DNA of 64,000 bases from Rhodococcus_G sp042879035 (GTDB taxonomy: Bacteria; Actinomycetota; Actinomycetes; Mycobacteriales; Mycobacteriaceae). The DNA lies in assembly GCF_042879035.1 (NCBI RefSeq), contig NZ_JBIAOU010000007.1, forward strand, positions 190,509 through 254,508, given 5' to 3'. Position 1 is the stretch's first letter. Every line of letters begins with the position of its first letter. Positions 16,076-24,441 of this stretch are shown in pieces. Position numbers and translations under genes: made by a program. The notes beneath the pieces are model-generated. The model saw nothing but the letters and a program-made list of their open reading frames with translations, did not search any database and was not told where the DNA came from.

Positions 16076-16816
16076 CTACACGGGGCCGCCGAGCCAGACG
16101 CCGACCTCTTCGCCGGAGACGTGGCGGCCGTCGTCGCTGACGAGGAACGACACCGTCGAGGCGATGGACTCGGCGGGGATCTCGGGCCAGTGCGCGGCGA
16201 GCATCTCGACCGCGTTCGCGCCGCCGGAGGCGATGATGTCGGTCTCCACGAAGCCGGGCATCACGGTGTTGACGGTGATGCCGCGGCGCGCGACCTCGAG
16301 CGCCATCGAGCGGGTCATGCCGACGAGGCCGGCCTTCGCGGCGGCGTACGCGCTCATGCCGGGGGACGGCCGCCGCCCACCGGACGGGCTGCTGACGAAC
16401 ACGACGCGACCCCACCCGCTGTCGTACATCGCGGGCAGCGCGGCGTGCGTGCAGTAGAAGGCGCCGCTGAGGTTGACGCCGATCACCCGCTCCCAGTCGC
16501 CGGGCGACTGCTTGCGCGCCGCGCCCGCGATGTTCATTCCGGCGTTGTTCACCAGTACGGTCGGGGCACCGAGATCGGCGGTGGTCGCGGCGATCAGCTC
16601 CTCCGCCTGCGCCGCATCGGACACGTCGGCCCGGACGGCCACGGCCCGGCCCCCGCCGGCGACGATCTTGTCCACCACGCCCTGCGCGTCGGCTGCGCTG
16701 GACGAGTAGTTGACCGCGACCGCGAATCCGTCTGCGGCGAGCCGCCGGGAGATCGCGGCGCCGATCCCGCGGCCTCCGCCCGTCACGACCGCCACGCGCT
16801 GCTGTGTTTCCGTCAT
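16076..16816 (-). CDS. Short-chain dehydrogenase/reductase (SDR)
   Basis: A classical SDR of about 246 residues: TGGGRGIGAA cofactor motif, NYSSS after beta-2 (suggesting NADP(H)), NNAGMNIAG, Ser in FVSSPSG, and YAAAKAGLVGMTRSMA. It resembles FabG-type 3-oxoacyl reductases. The ATG at 16816 has GAAGGTG about eight bases upstream; an in-frame GTG at 16822, overlapping the ligase stop, is the alternative. It is co-transcribed with the acyl-CoA ligase (2-bp gap or 4-bp overlap) under operator copy D, so it probably acts on the CoA ester made by that ligase. Confidence 0.92.
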   Translation of the reverse strand: MTETQQRVAVVTGGGRGIGAAISRRLAADGFAVAVNYSSSAADAQGVVDKIVAGGGRAVAVRADVSDAAQAEELIAATTADLGAPTVLVNNAGMNIAGAARKQSPGDWERVIGVNLSGAFYCTHAALPAMYDSGWGRVVFVSSPSGGRRPSPGMSAYAAAKAGLVGMTRSMALEVARRGITVNTVMPGFVETDIIASGGANAVEMLAAHWPEIPAESIASTVSFLVSDDGRHVSGEEVGVWLGGPV

Positions 16817-16818
16817 CG

Positions 16819-18342
16819 TCACCGCACCTTCGGGTAGGTCTGCGGGACATCGGAATACGTCTCGCGCAGCTCTCGTTTGGAGATCTTGCCGCTGGCCATC
16901 CGGGGCAGTCCGCCGTCCACGAACACGACGTACCGGGGCACCTTGTAGTCGGCGAGGTTGCTGTTGCAGTGGTCGACGACGTCGGATTCGGTGAGACCCT
17001 CGACCTTCTTCACGATCGCGGCGGGGGTCTCACCGAACTTCTCGTCGGGGACGCTGATCACCGCGACCTCCTCGACCCCGGGCAGCCGGTTGATCACCTG
17101 CTCGATCTCGGCGGGCGAGATGTTGAGCCCGCCGGAGATGATCATGTCCTTGAGCCGGTCCACGAACGTGAGACAGCCTTCCTCGTCGAGCTTTCCGAGG
17201 TCACCCGTGTGCAGCCAGCCGTCGATCAGCGCGGACCTGGTGGCGTCCGCGTTGCGCCAGTAGCCCGGCATCATGCCCGGGCCCCGCAGCAGGATCTGCC
17301 CGACTTCGCCGGGCCCGCAGTCGGTTCCGTCGGCGTCGACGACGCGGATCTTGGTGAAGATGCCGCCGAACCCGCACTTGTCGGGGTGCGCGGCCGCCTC
17401 GTGACGGGGCATCGCGGTCGCGGACCCGCCGATCTCGGTCTGCCCGTAGATCTGCCGCAGCTGCACGCCGCGGTCGAGCCAGATCCCGACGAGCGCGGAC
17501 GGCACCCGGGCGCCGCCGACGTGGGCGGTGGTCAGGTGGCTCAGGTCCGCGTCCGCGAAACCGGGCACCCGGGAGATCTGCTCGAACAGGATCGGCGGAC
17601 CGGTGAGGGTGGTGGCGTGGCGCTCGATCATCACCCGCAGCGCCGACTCCGGGTCGAAGCCGGGCTGCAGCAGCAGGGTGCCGCCGTGCAGCACGGTGCG
17701 GGAGATCCCCCAGATGATGCCCGCGGCGGTGAACAACGGCAACACCAGCAGGGGCCGCAGGCCGTTCTGCTCGATCGGTTCCATCAGCGACCACTCGTGC
17801 ATCTCGCCGGCGATCGTCGCGTGGGTGAAGACGACGCCCTTCGGCTTGCCGGTGGTGCCGCTGGTGAACACGATCGCGGTGGGGTCGGACTGCGCCGTGA
17901 CAGGCGTGCGGAACGGCGCGTGGGCCGCACCGCGGAGCGGTCGGACGTCCGTCTCGAACTCCGCGACCGCGAAGGTGCCGCGCTCCGTGTGCACCTCGTC
18001 GAGCCGCGACCGCAGCGACGCGTCGCAGTAGACGACGGCCGGTTCGCAGTCCTCGACCAGCACGGTCAGTTCACCGGCGAGCATCCGCTGGTTGAACGGT
18101 GCCGAGATCGCGCCGACCTTCATTGCCCCGAGCGCGGCGACGCACCACTCCAGGGAGTTGCCACCGAGGTAGCTGACCCGGTCGCCCGCGGTGACGCCGC
18201 GCGCCGTGAGGTCGTGGGCGACACCGTCCGCCCAGGTGTCGAGTTCGCGGTAGGTCACCACGTCGCCGGCGAAGTCGATCGCCGGCTGGTCGGGGACGGT
18301 CCGCGCCCAGTAGGTGAGTGCGTCGATGACGGTACCGCTCAT
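16819..18342 (-). CDS. Acyl-CoA synthetase (AMP-dependent ligase, class I adenylate-forming)
   Basis: A 507-residue ANL-superfamily ligase: P-loop-like IVFTSGTTGKPKGVVFTH, YGQTEIGG, the hinge Asp in WLHTGDLGKLDEEG, VDRLKDMIISGGLNISPAE, and the adenylation Lys in RMASGKISKRELRE near the C-terminus. It activates a carboxylic acid with ATP and CoA in the cytosol. GGGAGG lies before the ATG. Operator copy D sits 92 bp upstream. It is one of three such ligases in the window and the second inside the catabolic island. Substrate not deducible from sequence. Confidence 0.93.
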   Translation of the reverse strand: MSGTVIDALTYWARTVPDQPAIDFAGDVVTYRELDTWADGVAHDLTARGVTAGDRVSYLGGNSLEWCVAALGAMKVGAISAPFNQRMLAGELTVLVEDCEPAVVYCDASLRSRLDEVHTERGTFAVAEFETDVRPLRGAAHAPFRTPVTAQSDPTAIVFTSGTTGKPKGVVFTHATIAGEMHEWSLMEPIEQNGLRPLLVLPLFTAAGIIWGISRTVLHGGTLLLQPGFDPESALRVMIERHATTLTGPPILFEQISRVPGFADADLSHLTTAHVGGARVPSALVGIWLDRGVQLRQIYGQTEIGGSATAMPRHEAAAHPDKCGFGGIFTKIRVVDADGTDCGPGEVGQILLRGPGMMPGYWRNADATRSALIDGWLHTGDLGKLDEEGCLTFVDRLKDMIISGGLNISPAEIEQVINRLPGVEEVAVISVPDEKFGETPAAIVKKVEGLTESDVVDHCNSNLADYKVPRYVVFVDGGLPRMASGKISKRELRETYSDVPQTYPKVR

Positions 18343-18433
18343 GGGTTGCCTCCCGGAGGTGTCGGCGCGGCCGGAGTGGATCCGGCCGCCGCCCAGGACG
18401 GTGCGGACACCGTGCTCTGGGTCACATCGATAA

Positions 18434-18450
18434 ATCTAAAGACATTCGGT
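18434..18450. promoter_or_regulatory. Shared 17-bp dyad operator, copy D
   Basis: ATCTAAAGACATTCGGT; on the minus strand it reads ACCGAATGTCTTTAGAT, close to copy A. It lies upstream of the acyl-CoA ligase/SDR pair and just downstream of the molybdoenzyme operon's last stop. Confidence 0.58.
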
Positions 18451-18464
18451 TGCGTTGACAAGGA

Positions 18465-20585
18465 TCAGCGACGAACCACGTCGACGTTGATGCCGGTGAG
18501 CTGCGACTGGTTGCTCAGCGGGTCGTAGCCGTCCGCGCCGGTGGGCGCGAGCCGGTTCACGTTCACGCCGGGGTGACGCCGGGCCACGTCGAGTCCACGC
18601 GCCGTCCCCTGACCCCAGCCGTGGGTCATCGCCACGACACCCGGCCGGAGTGCATCGTCGTACACCAGCACGGCGTCGACCTCCCCGTACCGGTTACGCA
18701 CCGTGACGTCGTCGCCCTCGACGAGGCCGCGGCCGCGCGCGTCGTCCGGATTCATCCACAGCGGATTGCCCTGGTGGACGCCCTGTTTGAACACCGGGAG
18801 GTTGTGCAGCCAACTGTTGACCATGAAGTTGGTGCGGCGCGTGATCAGCTTCAGTTGGCGGTCGGGCTCCCCGGCGAGGTCCTCGAAGATGCGTTCCGCG
18901 GTGTCGTAGGCCAAAGTGAAAAGCGAGGGACAGCAGTCGATCAACCCGTCGTCGTGCTGGACCGCGATGTCGAAGACGTCGGACGGCACGGCCTCCGGCA
19001 GCACCGCCGTCTGGCACGGCAGCGCCCGCAACGCCTCGATACTCAGCCCCGACTCCCCCAGCGCCGCGTCGACGGCGGCGAACGGATTCGGCGCCGGATC
19101 GTCGAGCAGGGACGGGACGCCCATCTCCTGCTGGATGCGCGACAGGATCCACCAGTCGTCGCGCCGCTCCCCCATCGCCGGGACGACGGCCGGCGTGTAC
19201 TGCACGTAGGGCTCCATCGCGACGCCCATCGTGTTCAGGAAGTTCACGTCCTCGCGTTCGAGCCAGTCCGTCGCGGGCAGAACGTAGTCCGCGATCTCAC
19301 CGGTGACGGTGCGGTACAGGTCGACGGTCACGATCAGTTCCAGCGACTGCAGCGCCCGACGCAACCGGTCGTCGCCGCCGACGGACAGCAGCGGGTTGCC
19401 CGACACCACGATCAGTGCGCGGATGGGATCGTCCGGGTTCTCGATGAACTCCGGGAGCAGCGCCGCCGGCAGATCGCCGCTGACGGTGCGCATCCGACCG
19501 AGCGGCCCGTCGAAGAACGGGTCCTCCCGCTTGCGTTTCGAGTGCTGCACGACGTCGGCGACGCCGCGGGAGTAGATGTTGCCGCCGCGGCGGCCGAGGT
19601 TGCCGGAGAACAGGCTGACCATGGTGAGCATCCAGTAGGCCAGCGCGCCCTGACGGCCCTGGTTCACGCCGGTGGCCATGTAGATGCTCGCGCTCGGCGC
19701 CGCGCAGAAGTCGTCCGCCACCCGGCGAATCGCGTCGACCGGGACGCCGACGACCCCGGCGACCCGCCCGGGGGGATAACGCCGGACGAAGTCGAGCAGC
19801 CCGTCGACGCCCCGTGCGCGCCGTTCGACCGCGGCCCGGTCGTACCCGATCCGGAAGGCGATCTCGTGCAGGACCGCGGCGAGGAAGTAGAAGTCGGTGT
19901 CGGGCTTGATCATCAGCACCTCACCGGTCTCCGGCGAGGACGACTCGATGCGCCGCGGGTTGACGAACAGCACGGTCCCGCCGCGCTTGCGGATCGCGCG
20001 GATCTTCGCCATCGGATCCGAGATGTGGATCAGCGTCATGTGGGAGACCTGCGGATTGCTGCCGAGGCACAGGAAGTAGTCGGTGTGCAGCAGATCGGGG
20101 ATCGGGTGCGCCATCGACGCCCCGTAGATCGCCTCGCTGGCAGCGTATTTGGCGGAGGTGTCCTGGGTGCCCGCGCTGAACCGCATACGGGTGTCGAAGC
20201 CGCGGGCGATCGTGGCGGCGTTCGCGTAGTAGGCGCCGTTGAAGGCGGACGGGTTGCCCTGGTAGACGGCGAGGGCGTTCCGGCCGTGACGCCTGCGGAT
20301 GTCGGCGAGGCGCGCGGCGATGTCGCGGGCGGCGGCGTCCCACTCGACCGGCTCGAATACGCCCCGCTCCTCGGTGCGCGGATTGCGGCGCCTCAGCGGC
20401 CGATCGAGCCGGTCCGGATCGCGGTGGACCTGCAGGTAGTGCACACCCTTGTGGCAGGAGAACCCCCTGTGCACCGGGTGGTCCCGGTCGGGTTGCAGCC
20501 GGAGAACCCGGTCGCCGTCGACCTCCGCGACCAGGCCGCATCCAGGCTCGCAGATGCGGCAGAAGGTGTGGACGCGGCGCGTCAC
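18465..20585 (-). CDS. Molybdopterin (bis-MGD) oxidoreductase 1
   Basis: A 706-residue member of the DMSO-reductase/formate-dehydrogenase-like superfamily. The N-terminal [4Fe-4S] motif uses C9, C12, C16 and C44 (CRICEPGCG and GFSCHKG). MGD-binding segments include CLGSNPQVSH, VNPRR, VVSGNPLLSV and C-terminal MVNSWLHNLP and MTHGWGQG. At the metal-ligand position the protein has SAGTQDTSAKY (Asp142), not Cys, Sec or Ser. No Tat signal is seen, so it is cytosolic. The GTG start overlaps the preceding reductase stop (GTGA). It is the last gene of a six-gene operon. Electrons may pass to or from the neighbouring ferredoxin/FAD protein. Reaction unknown; oxygen-independent hydroxylation or its reverse is possible. 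Confidence 0.9.
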   Translation of the reverse strand: MTRRVHTFCRICEPGCGLVAEVDGDRVLRLQPDRDHPVHRGFSCHKGVHYLQVHRDPDRLDRPLRRRNPRTEERGVFEPVEWDAAARDIAARLADIRRRHGRNALAVYQGNPSAFNGAYYANAATIARGFDTRMRFSAGTQDTSAKYAASEAIYGASMAHPIPDLLHTDYFLCLGSNPQVSHMTLIHISDPMAKIRAIRKRGGTVLFVNPRRIESSSPETGEVLMIKPDTDFYFLAAVLHEIAFRIGYDRAAVERRARGVDGLLDFVRRYPPGRVAGVVGVPVDAIRRVADDFCAAPSASIYMATGVNQGRQGALAYWMLTMVSLFSGNLGRRGGNIYSRGVADVVQHSKRKREDPFFDGPLGRMRTVSGDLPAALLPEFIENPDDPIRALIVVSGNPLLSVGGDDRLRRALQSLELIVTVDLYRTVTGEIADYVLPATDWLEREDVNFLNTMGVAMEPYVQYTPAVVPAMGERRDDWWILSRIQQEMGVPSLLDDPAPNPFAAVDAALGESGLSIEALRALPCQTAVLPEAVPSDVFDIAVQHDDGLIDCCPSLFTLAYDTAERIFEDLAGEPDRQLKLITRRTNFMVNSWLHNLPVFKQGVHQGNPLWMNPDDARGRGLVEGDDVTVRNRYGEVDAVLVYDDALRPGVVAMTHGWGQGTARGLDVARRHPGVNVNRLAPTGADGYDPLSNQSQLTGINVDVVRR

Positions 20586-22201
20586 CGGCCCGCCCGGGCA
20601 GTCGTCGCGACGTCGAGTGCTGTTGCCGGACGGACGATCTTGACCCGCGGTCGGCCGACCGCGCGGCCCTGCTCGCGCTCGAAGCGGTCGATCGCGCGCC
20701 AGTCCGCGCCACCGAGCGAATCGGGCCGGCGGGCGCGCACCAACGCCGTCAACTCGGACGCGGACGCGGACGGCTCGGTGAGCCGACCCGCACGGTGGTC
20801 GTCGAGCAGGTTCTCGACGGTCTCGGCGGCGCAGTACCGGTTGGTGCCGATCACCCCGGTCGCGCCGCGCTTGATCCAGCCCGCGACGTAGTGGCCGGTG
20901 ACGGGGTTCCCGGTGTCCGGCTCCACGACCCGGCCCGCGACGTTGGCGACGGTGCCGGAGTCGTCGTCGAACGGCAGGCCCGTGATCGGCAGCCCGCGGT
21001 AGCCGACGGCACGCAGGACCAGCCCGCACTCGATGAGGTCGCCGTCGCCCACCTGCACCGCCTCGGTCCGGTCCGATCCGAGCACCTCCCTCGGGGTGGC
21101 GCCGAATCGCAGAACGATCCGCTTGTTGCCCGGGTTCGGCGTCCGGCGGGAGTACTCCGCGAGAATCCTCAACTTGGCCGGGGCGTCCGGGCCCGCCGTC
21201 AGGGGTCCGTCGACGAGGACGTCGATGCCGGGCAGCGAGCCGAGCGCGAGCAGTTCCGGCGTGGTGCACGCCGCATGCTCGGGACCACGCCGCCCGAGGA
21301 CCACCACCTCCTCGATCCGGCTGTCGGCGAGGGCGGCGAGCGCGTGATCGGCGATGTCGGTGCGGCGCAGGGACTCCGGGTCCGAGACCAGGATGCGCGC
21401 GACGTCGAGCGCGACGTTGCCGGTGCCGACCACCACCGCGCGCGTCGCGGTCAGGTCGAAGGTGCGGTCGGCGTGGTCGGGGTGACCGTTGTACCAGGCC
21501 ACGAACTCCCGCGCGGCGTGGCTGCCCGCCAGCTCCTCTCCGGGGATGCCGAGACGCCTGTCCCCGGACGCGCCCGACGCGTGGATCACCGCGTGGTGGT
21601 GGGCCGACAGCTCGTCGATCGTGACGTCCCGCCCGACCTCGACACCGAGGTGAAAGGTGAAGCCGTCCCGCCGCGCCGTGCGGTCGAAAACCCGGTCCAC
21701 CGTCTTCGTGTGCCAGTGGTCCGGCGCGACACCGAACCGGACGAGTCCGCCCGCGACGGGCAGCTTCTCGAACATGGTGATCTCGGCGGCGACGTCACGG
21801 CGGGCGAGCAGTGCCTCGGCGGCGTAGAACGCGGACGGTCCGGAGCCGACGATCGCCACCCGCAGCGGCGGCGGGTCCGCGACGCCCGCGGTGGCGACGG
21901 CGAGCGGCAGCGGCTGGACGTGCGCACCGGCCGCCGCGGAACGCGGATTCCGTTGGAAGTACTCGGCGTTGATGTCGCGGTACCGCTCGATGTCGGGGAC
22001 GACGGCGTCGCCGGGGACGATCGCGTCCACCGGGCACACGTCGGAGCAGGCACCGCAGTCGATGCAGGCACCCGGATCGATGTACAGCATCTCGGTGCGC
22101 GCGTACTCGCGTTCGGCGGGAGTCGGATGGATGCAGTCGACCGGGCAGACCGCGACACAGGTCGCGTCGTTGCAGCAGTTCTGGGTGACGACGTACGCCA
22201 T
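20582..22201 (-). CDS. Ferredoxin fused to ferredoxin-NADP(+) reductase (FprB-like)
   Basis: 539 residues in two parts. Residues 1-60 form a 7Fe/8Fe-type ferredoxin (NCCNDATCVAVCPVDC and ACIDCGACSDVCPVDA). The rest is an adrenodoxin-reductase-type flavoprotein: VAIVGSGPSAFYAAEAL for FAD, VVGTGNVALDVARIL for NADP, and HYVAGWIKRGATGVIGTNR near the C-terminus. The layout is that of mycobacterial FprB. It would shuttle electrons between NADP(H) and a partner; its place between molybdoenzymes 1 and 2, with TGATG and GTGA overlaps, strongly suggests they are the partners. The Rieske oxygenase at 32501 also lacks its own reductase and could use it. Confidence 0.92.
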   Translation of the reverse strand: MAYVVTQNCCNDATCVAVCPVDCIHPTPAEREYARTEMLYIDPGACIDCGACSDVCPVDAIVPGDAVVPDIERYRDINAEYFQRNPRSAAAGAHVQPLPLAVATAGVADPPPLRVAIVGSGPSAFYAAEALLARRDVAAEITMFEKLPVAGGLVRFGVAPDHWHTKTVDRVFDRTARRDGFTFHLGVEVGRDVTIDELSAHHHAVIHASGASGDRRLGIPGEELAGSHAAREFVAWYNGHPDHADRTFDLTATRAVVVGTGNVALDVARILVSDPESLRRTDIADHALAALADSRIEEVVVLGRRGPEHAACTTPELLALGSLPGIDVLVDGPLTAGPDAPAKLRILAEYSRRTPNPGNKRIVLRFGATPREVLGSDRTEAVQVGDGDLIECGLVLRAVGYRGLPITGLPFDDDSGTVANVAGRVVEPDTGNPVTGHYVAGWIKRGATGVIGTNRYCAAETVENLLDDHRAGRLTEPSASASELTALVRARRPDSLGGADWRAIDRFEREQGRAVGRPRVKIVRPATALDVATTARAGR

Positions 22202-24441
22202 CAGGGATGCTCCTCGCTCGTGCGCGTCACGGTGACCGCGACGCCGTTGAAGATCGGGGACGCCGTGAGCGCCTCGAGGTCGGTGGTGTCGTCGACCAGC
22301 GCGTTGTAGTTGCTGCCCGGGACCGACGCCGACCGGGAGGTCCGCAGGCCGGGCCCGTCGTGCCCCCACCCGTGCGGCATGCTCACCACGCCGGAACGCA
22401 GCGCGTCGTCGATCCGCAGTTCGGCCGACACCGTCGTGACGCGAGACGCCACCGCCACCCGGTCACCGTCGACGAGGCCGCGCTCCGCGGCGTCGTGCGG
22501 GCCCATCAGCAGGGCGGACTGACCGCCGTCCGGCTGCGGCAACGCGTTGTGCAGCCACGAGTTCATGCCGCGCCGCTGACGGCGGTTGATCAGCAACAGA
22601 TCCGGCGGCGTCCTCGTCAGGCTCGATCGTAGTCGCGGCAGATCCGCGGTGATCATCTCCGGAACGAGGTCGATCCGCCCGTCCGGGGTGCGCAGCACCT
22701 CCGGCAGGCGCGGCTCGAGCGGTCCGTGGTCGATGCCGTCCGGGTTGTCCTCGAGCACCGCGAGAGTCAGCCCGCCGGGGTCGAGACCGAAACGGTCCCC
22801 GTACGGTCCGCTGCGCAGCCGCAGGTCCAGCAGCCGCTCGGGGCCGCGGCGGCCCGCGGTCGCCTCCGCGGCCCGCTCCGGTTCGCAGCCGGCGAGCTTC
22901 GCGGCCCGCCGGGCGGCGACGGCGGCCACCTCGTCGTCGAGTTCTTCGACGGCCCGGTGCGGGGTGCCCTTCGCGATTGCCGCCAGCCTCAACAGGATCT
23001 GCCACTCGGCGAGTTCGCCGTCGGCGAGGCCCTGCAGCGGCCGGGTGTAGCGGGCGACGTTCCGGATCTGGAAGTGCGACAACGTCACGTCGTGGTGACC
23101 ACGGGTGGTGACCGGCGGCGGCGGGAGGATCACGTCCGCGTGCCGGGTGGTCTCGTTGACGTAACAGTCCACCGACACCATGAACTCGAGCGCGCCGAGT
23201 GCCTCCTCTATCGCGCCGCTGTTGGGCAGGGACCGTGCGGGGTTCCCCGCGAGGGTGATCAGCGCGCGGGTCCGGCCCGGGCCGGGCGTGAGGATCTCCT
23301 CGGCGAAGCACACCGCGGGGAGCTCCCCCATCGCCTCCGGCAGCCCCCGCACCCGCGACCGCCACCGGTCGAACATCAGCGTCGGGGGTCGGGTCACCGG
23401 CCAGGTGTTCTGCCCACCCGCCGCCGGCAGCGAGAACATCGCGCCACCGGGACGGTCCAGGTTGCCGGTGACGATCGTCAGCACCTCGACGAGCCAGTTC
23501 GCGAGGGTGCCGAATTCCTGCATGCACGTCCCGATCCGCGAATGCGCCACCGCCGCGGACGCTCCCGCGAAGCCGCGGGCGACGGTCCGGATCAGGGCGG
23601 CGTCGATGCCGCACGCCTCCGCTACCGCATCCGGGGTGAACTCACGCGCCAGCGCCAACACCTCGTCCAGGCCGTCGACGACGTCCGGCACCCGATCCGG
23701 CCGGGCCAGGCCCTCCGCGGCGATCACCGAGAGCACGCCGAGCAGGAACAGCGCGTCGGTGCCGGGGCGGATCGGCACGTGCAGGTCCGCGACCTCGGCG
23801 GTGCGGGTGCGCACCGGATCGACGACGACGAGGGTGCCGCCCCGCTCCCGCAGTGCCTGCAGCCGGTGGTGCATGCCGGGCGCGGTGACGGTGCTGCCGT
23901 TGGAGACCATCGGATTCGAGCCGAGGATCAGCAGGTGGTCGGTGCGGTCGAGGTCGGGCAGGCTCAATCCCAGCCCGGTGCCGTAGAGCAGCATGTGGGC
24001 GAGGTTCTTCGGCCAGGTGTCGACGCTCGCCGGGGAGTAGACGTTCCGGGTGCCGACGGCGCCGATCAGCTCGCCGAGGTAGAAGGTCGCGTCCAGGTGG
24101 TGGGCGGCGGGGTTGCCGTGGTAGACCGCGCAACTGCCCGGATCTCCGACGACGAACTCCGGTAGCCGGCGCTCGATCTCGGCGAACGCCTCGTCCCACG
24201 TGGCCTCGCGGAAGCCCCCGCCGGGGGTCCGCAGCAGCGGCGTCCGGATCCGGTCCGGATCGCCCTCGATACGCCCGAGACCGAGCCCCTTCGCACAGCT
24301 GTGCCCGGCGCTCATCACGTCGTCCGGGTTCGGCGCGACCCGCACGATGGAACGACCGTCGAGCTCGAGAAGCAGCCCGCAGGCCGATTCGCAGAGCGGG
24401 CAGATGCGGTGCCCGGTGACGGTTTCGGTGGCGGTGGTCAC
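22201..24441 (-). CDS. Molybdopterin (bis-MGD) oxidoreductase 2
   Basis: A 746-residue cytosolic superfamily member with an Fe-S motif at C14, C17, C21 and C49 (CPLCESACG and HSCAKG). MGD-site segments include LILGSNPMVSNGST, ITLAGNPARSLPNSG and MNSWLHNALPQ. The metal-ligand position reads SPASVDTWPKN (Asp141). GTG start with GTGA overlap to the upstream paralogue; its stop shares a base with the next ATG. Only about a third of the residues look shared with its two neighbours, so the three are not recent duplicates and probably have different substrates or form a mixed complex (inference). Confidence 0.9.
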   Translation of the reverse strand: MTTATETVTGHRICPLCESACGLLLELDGRSIVRVAPNPDDVMSAGHSCAKGLGLGRIEGDPDRIRTPLLRTPGGGFREATWDEAFAEIERRLPEFVVGDPGSCAVYHGNPAAHHLDATFYLGELIGAVGTRNVYSPASVDTWPKNLAHMLLYGTGLGLSLPDLDRTDHLLILGSNPMVSNGSTVTAPGMHHRLQALRERGGTLVVVDPVRTRTAEVADLHVPIRPGTDALFLLGVLSVIAAEGLARPDRVPDVVDGLDEVLALAREFTPDAVAEACGIDAALIRTVARGFAGASAAVAHSRIGTCMQEFGTLANWLVEVLTIVTGNLDRPGGAMFSLPAAGGQNTWPVTRPPTLMFDRWRSRVRGLPEAMGELPAVCFAEEILTPGPGRTRALITLAGNPARSLPNSGAIEEALGALEFMVSVDCYVNETTRHADVILPPPPVTTRGHHDVTLSHFQIRNVARYTRPLQGLADGELAEWQILLRLAAIAKGTPHRAVEELDDEVAAVAARRAAKLAGCEPERAAEATAGRRGPERLLDLRLRSGPYGDRFGLDPGGLTLAVLEDNPDGIDHGPLEPRLPEVLRTPDGRIDLVPEMITADLPRLRSSLTRTPPDLLLINRRQRRGMNSWLHNALPQPDGGQSALLMGPHDAAERGLVDGDRVAVASRVTTVSAELRIDDALRSGVVSMPHGWGHDGPGLRTSRSASVPGSNYNALVDDTTDLEALTASPIFNGVAVTVTRTSEEHP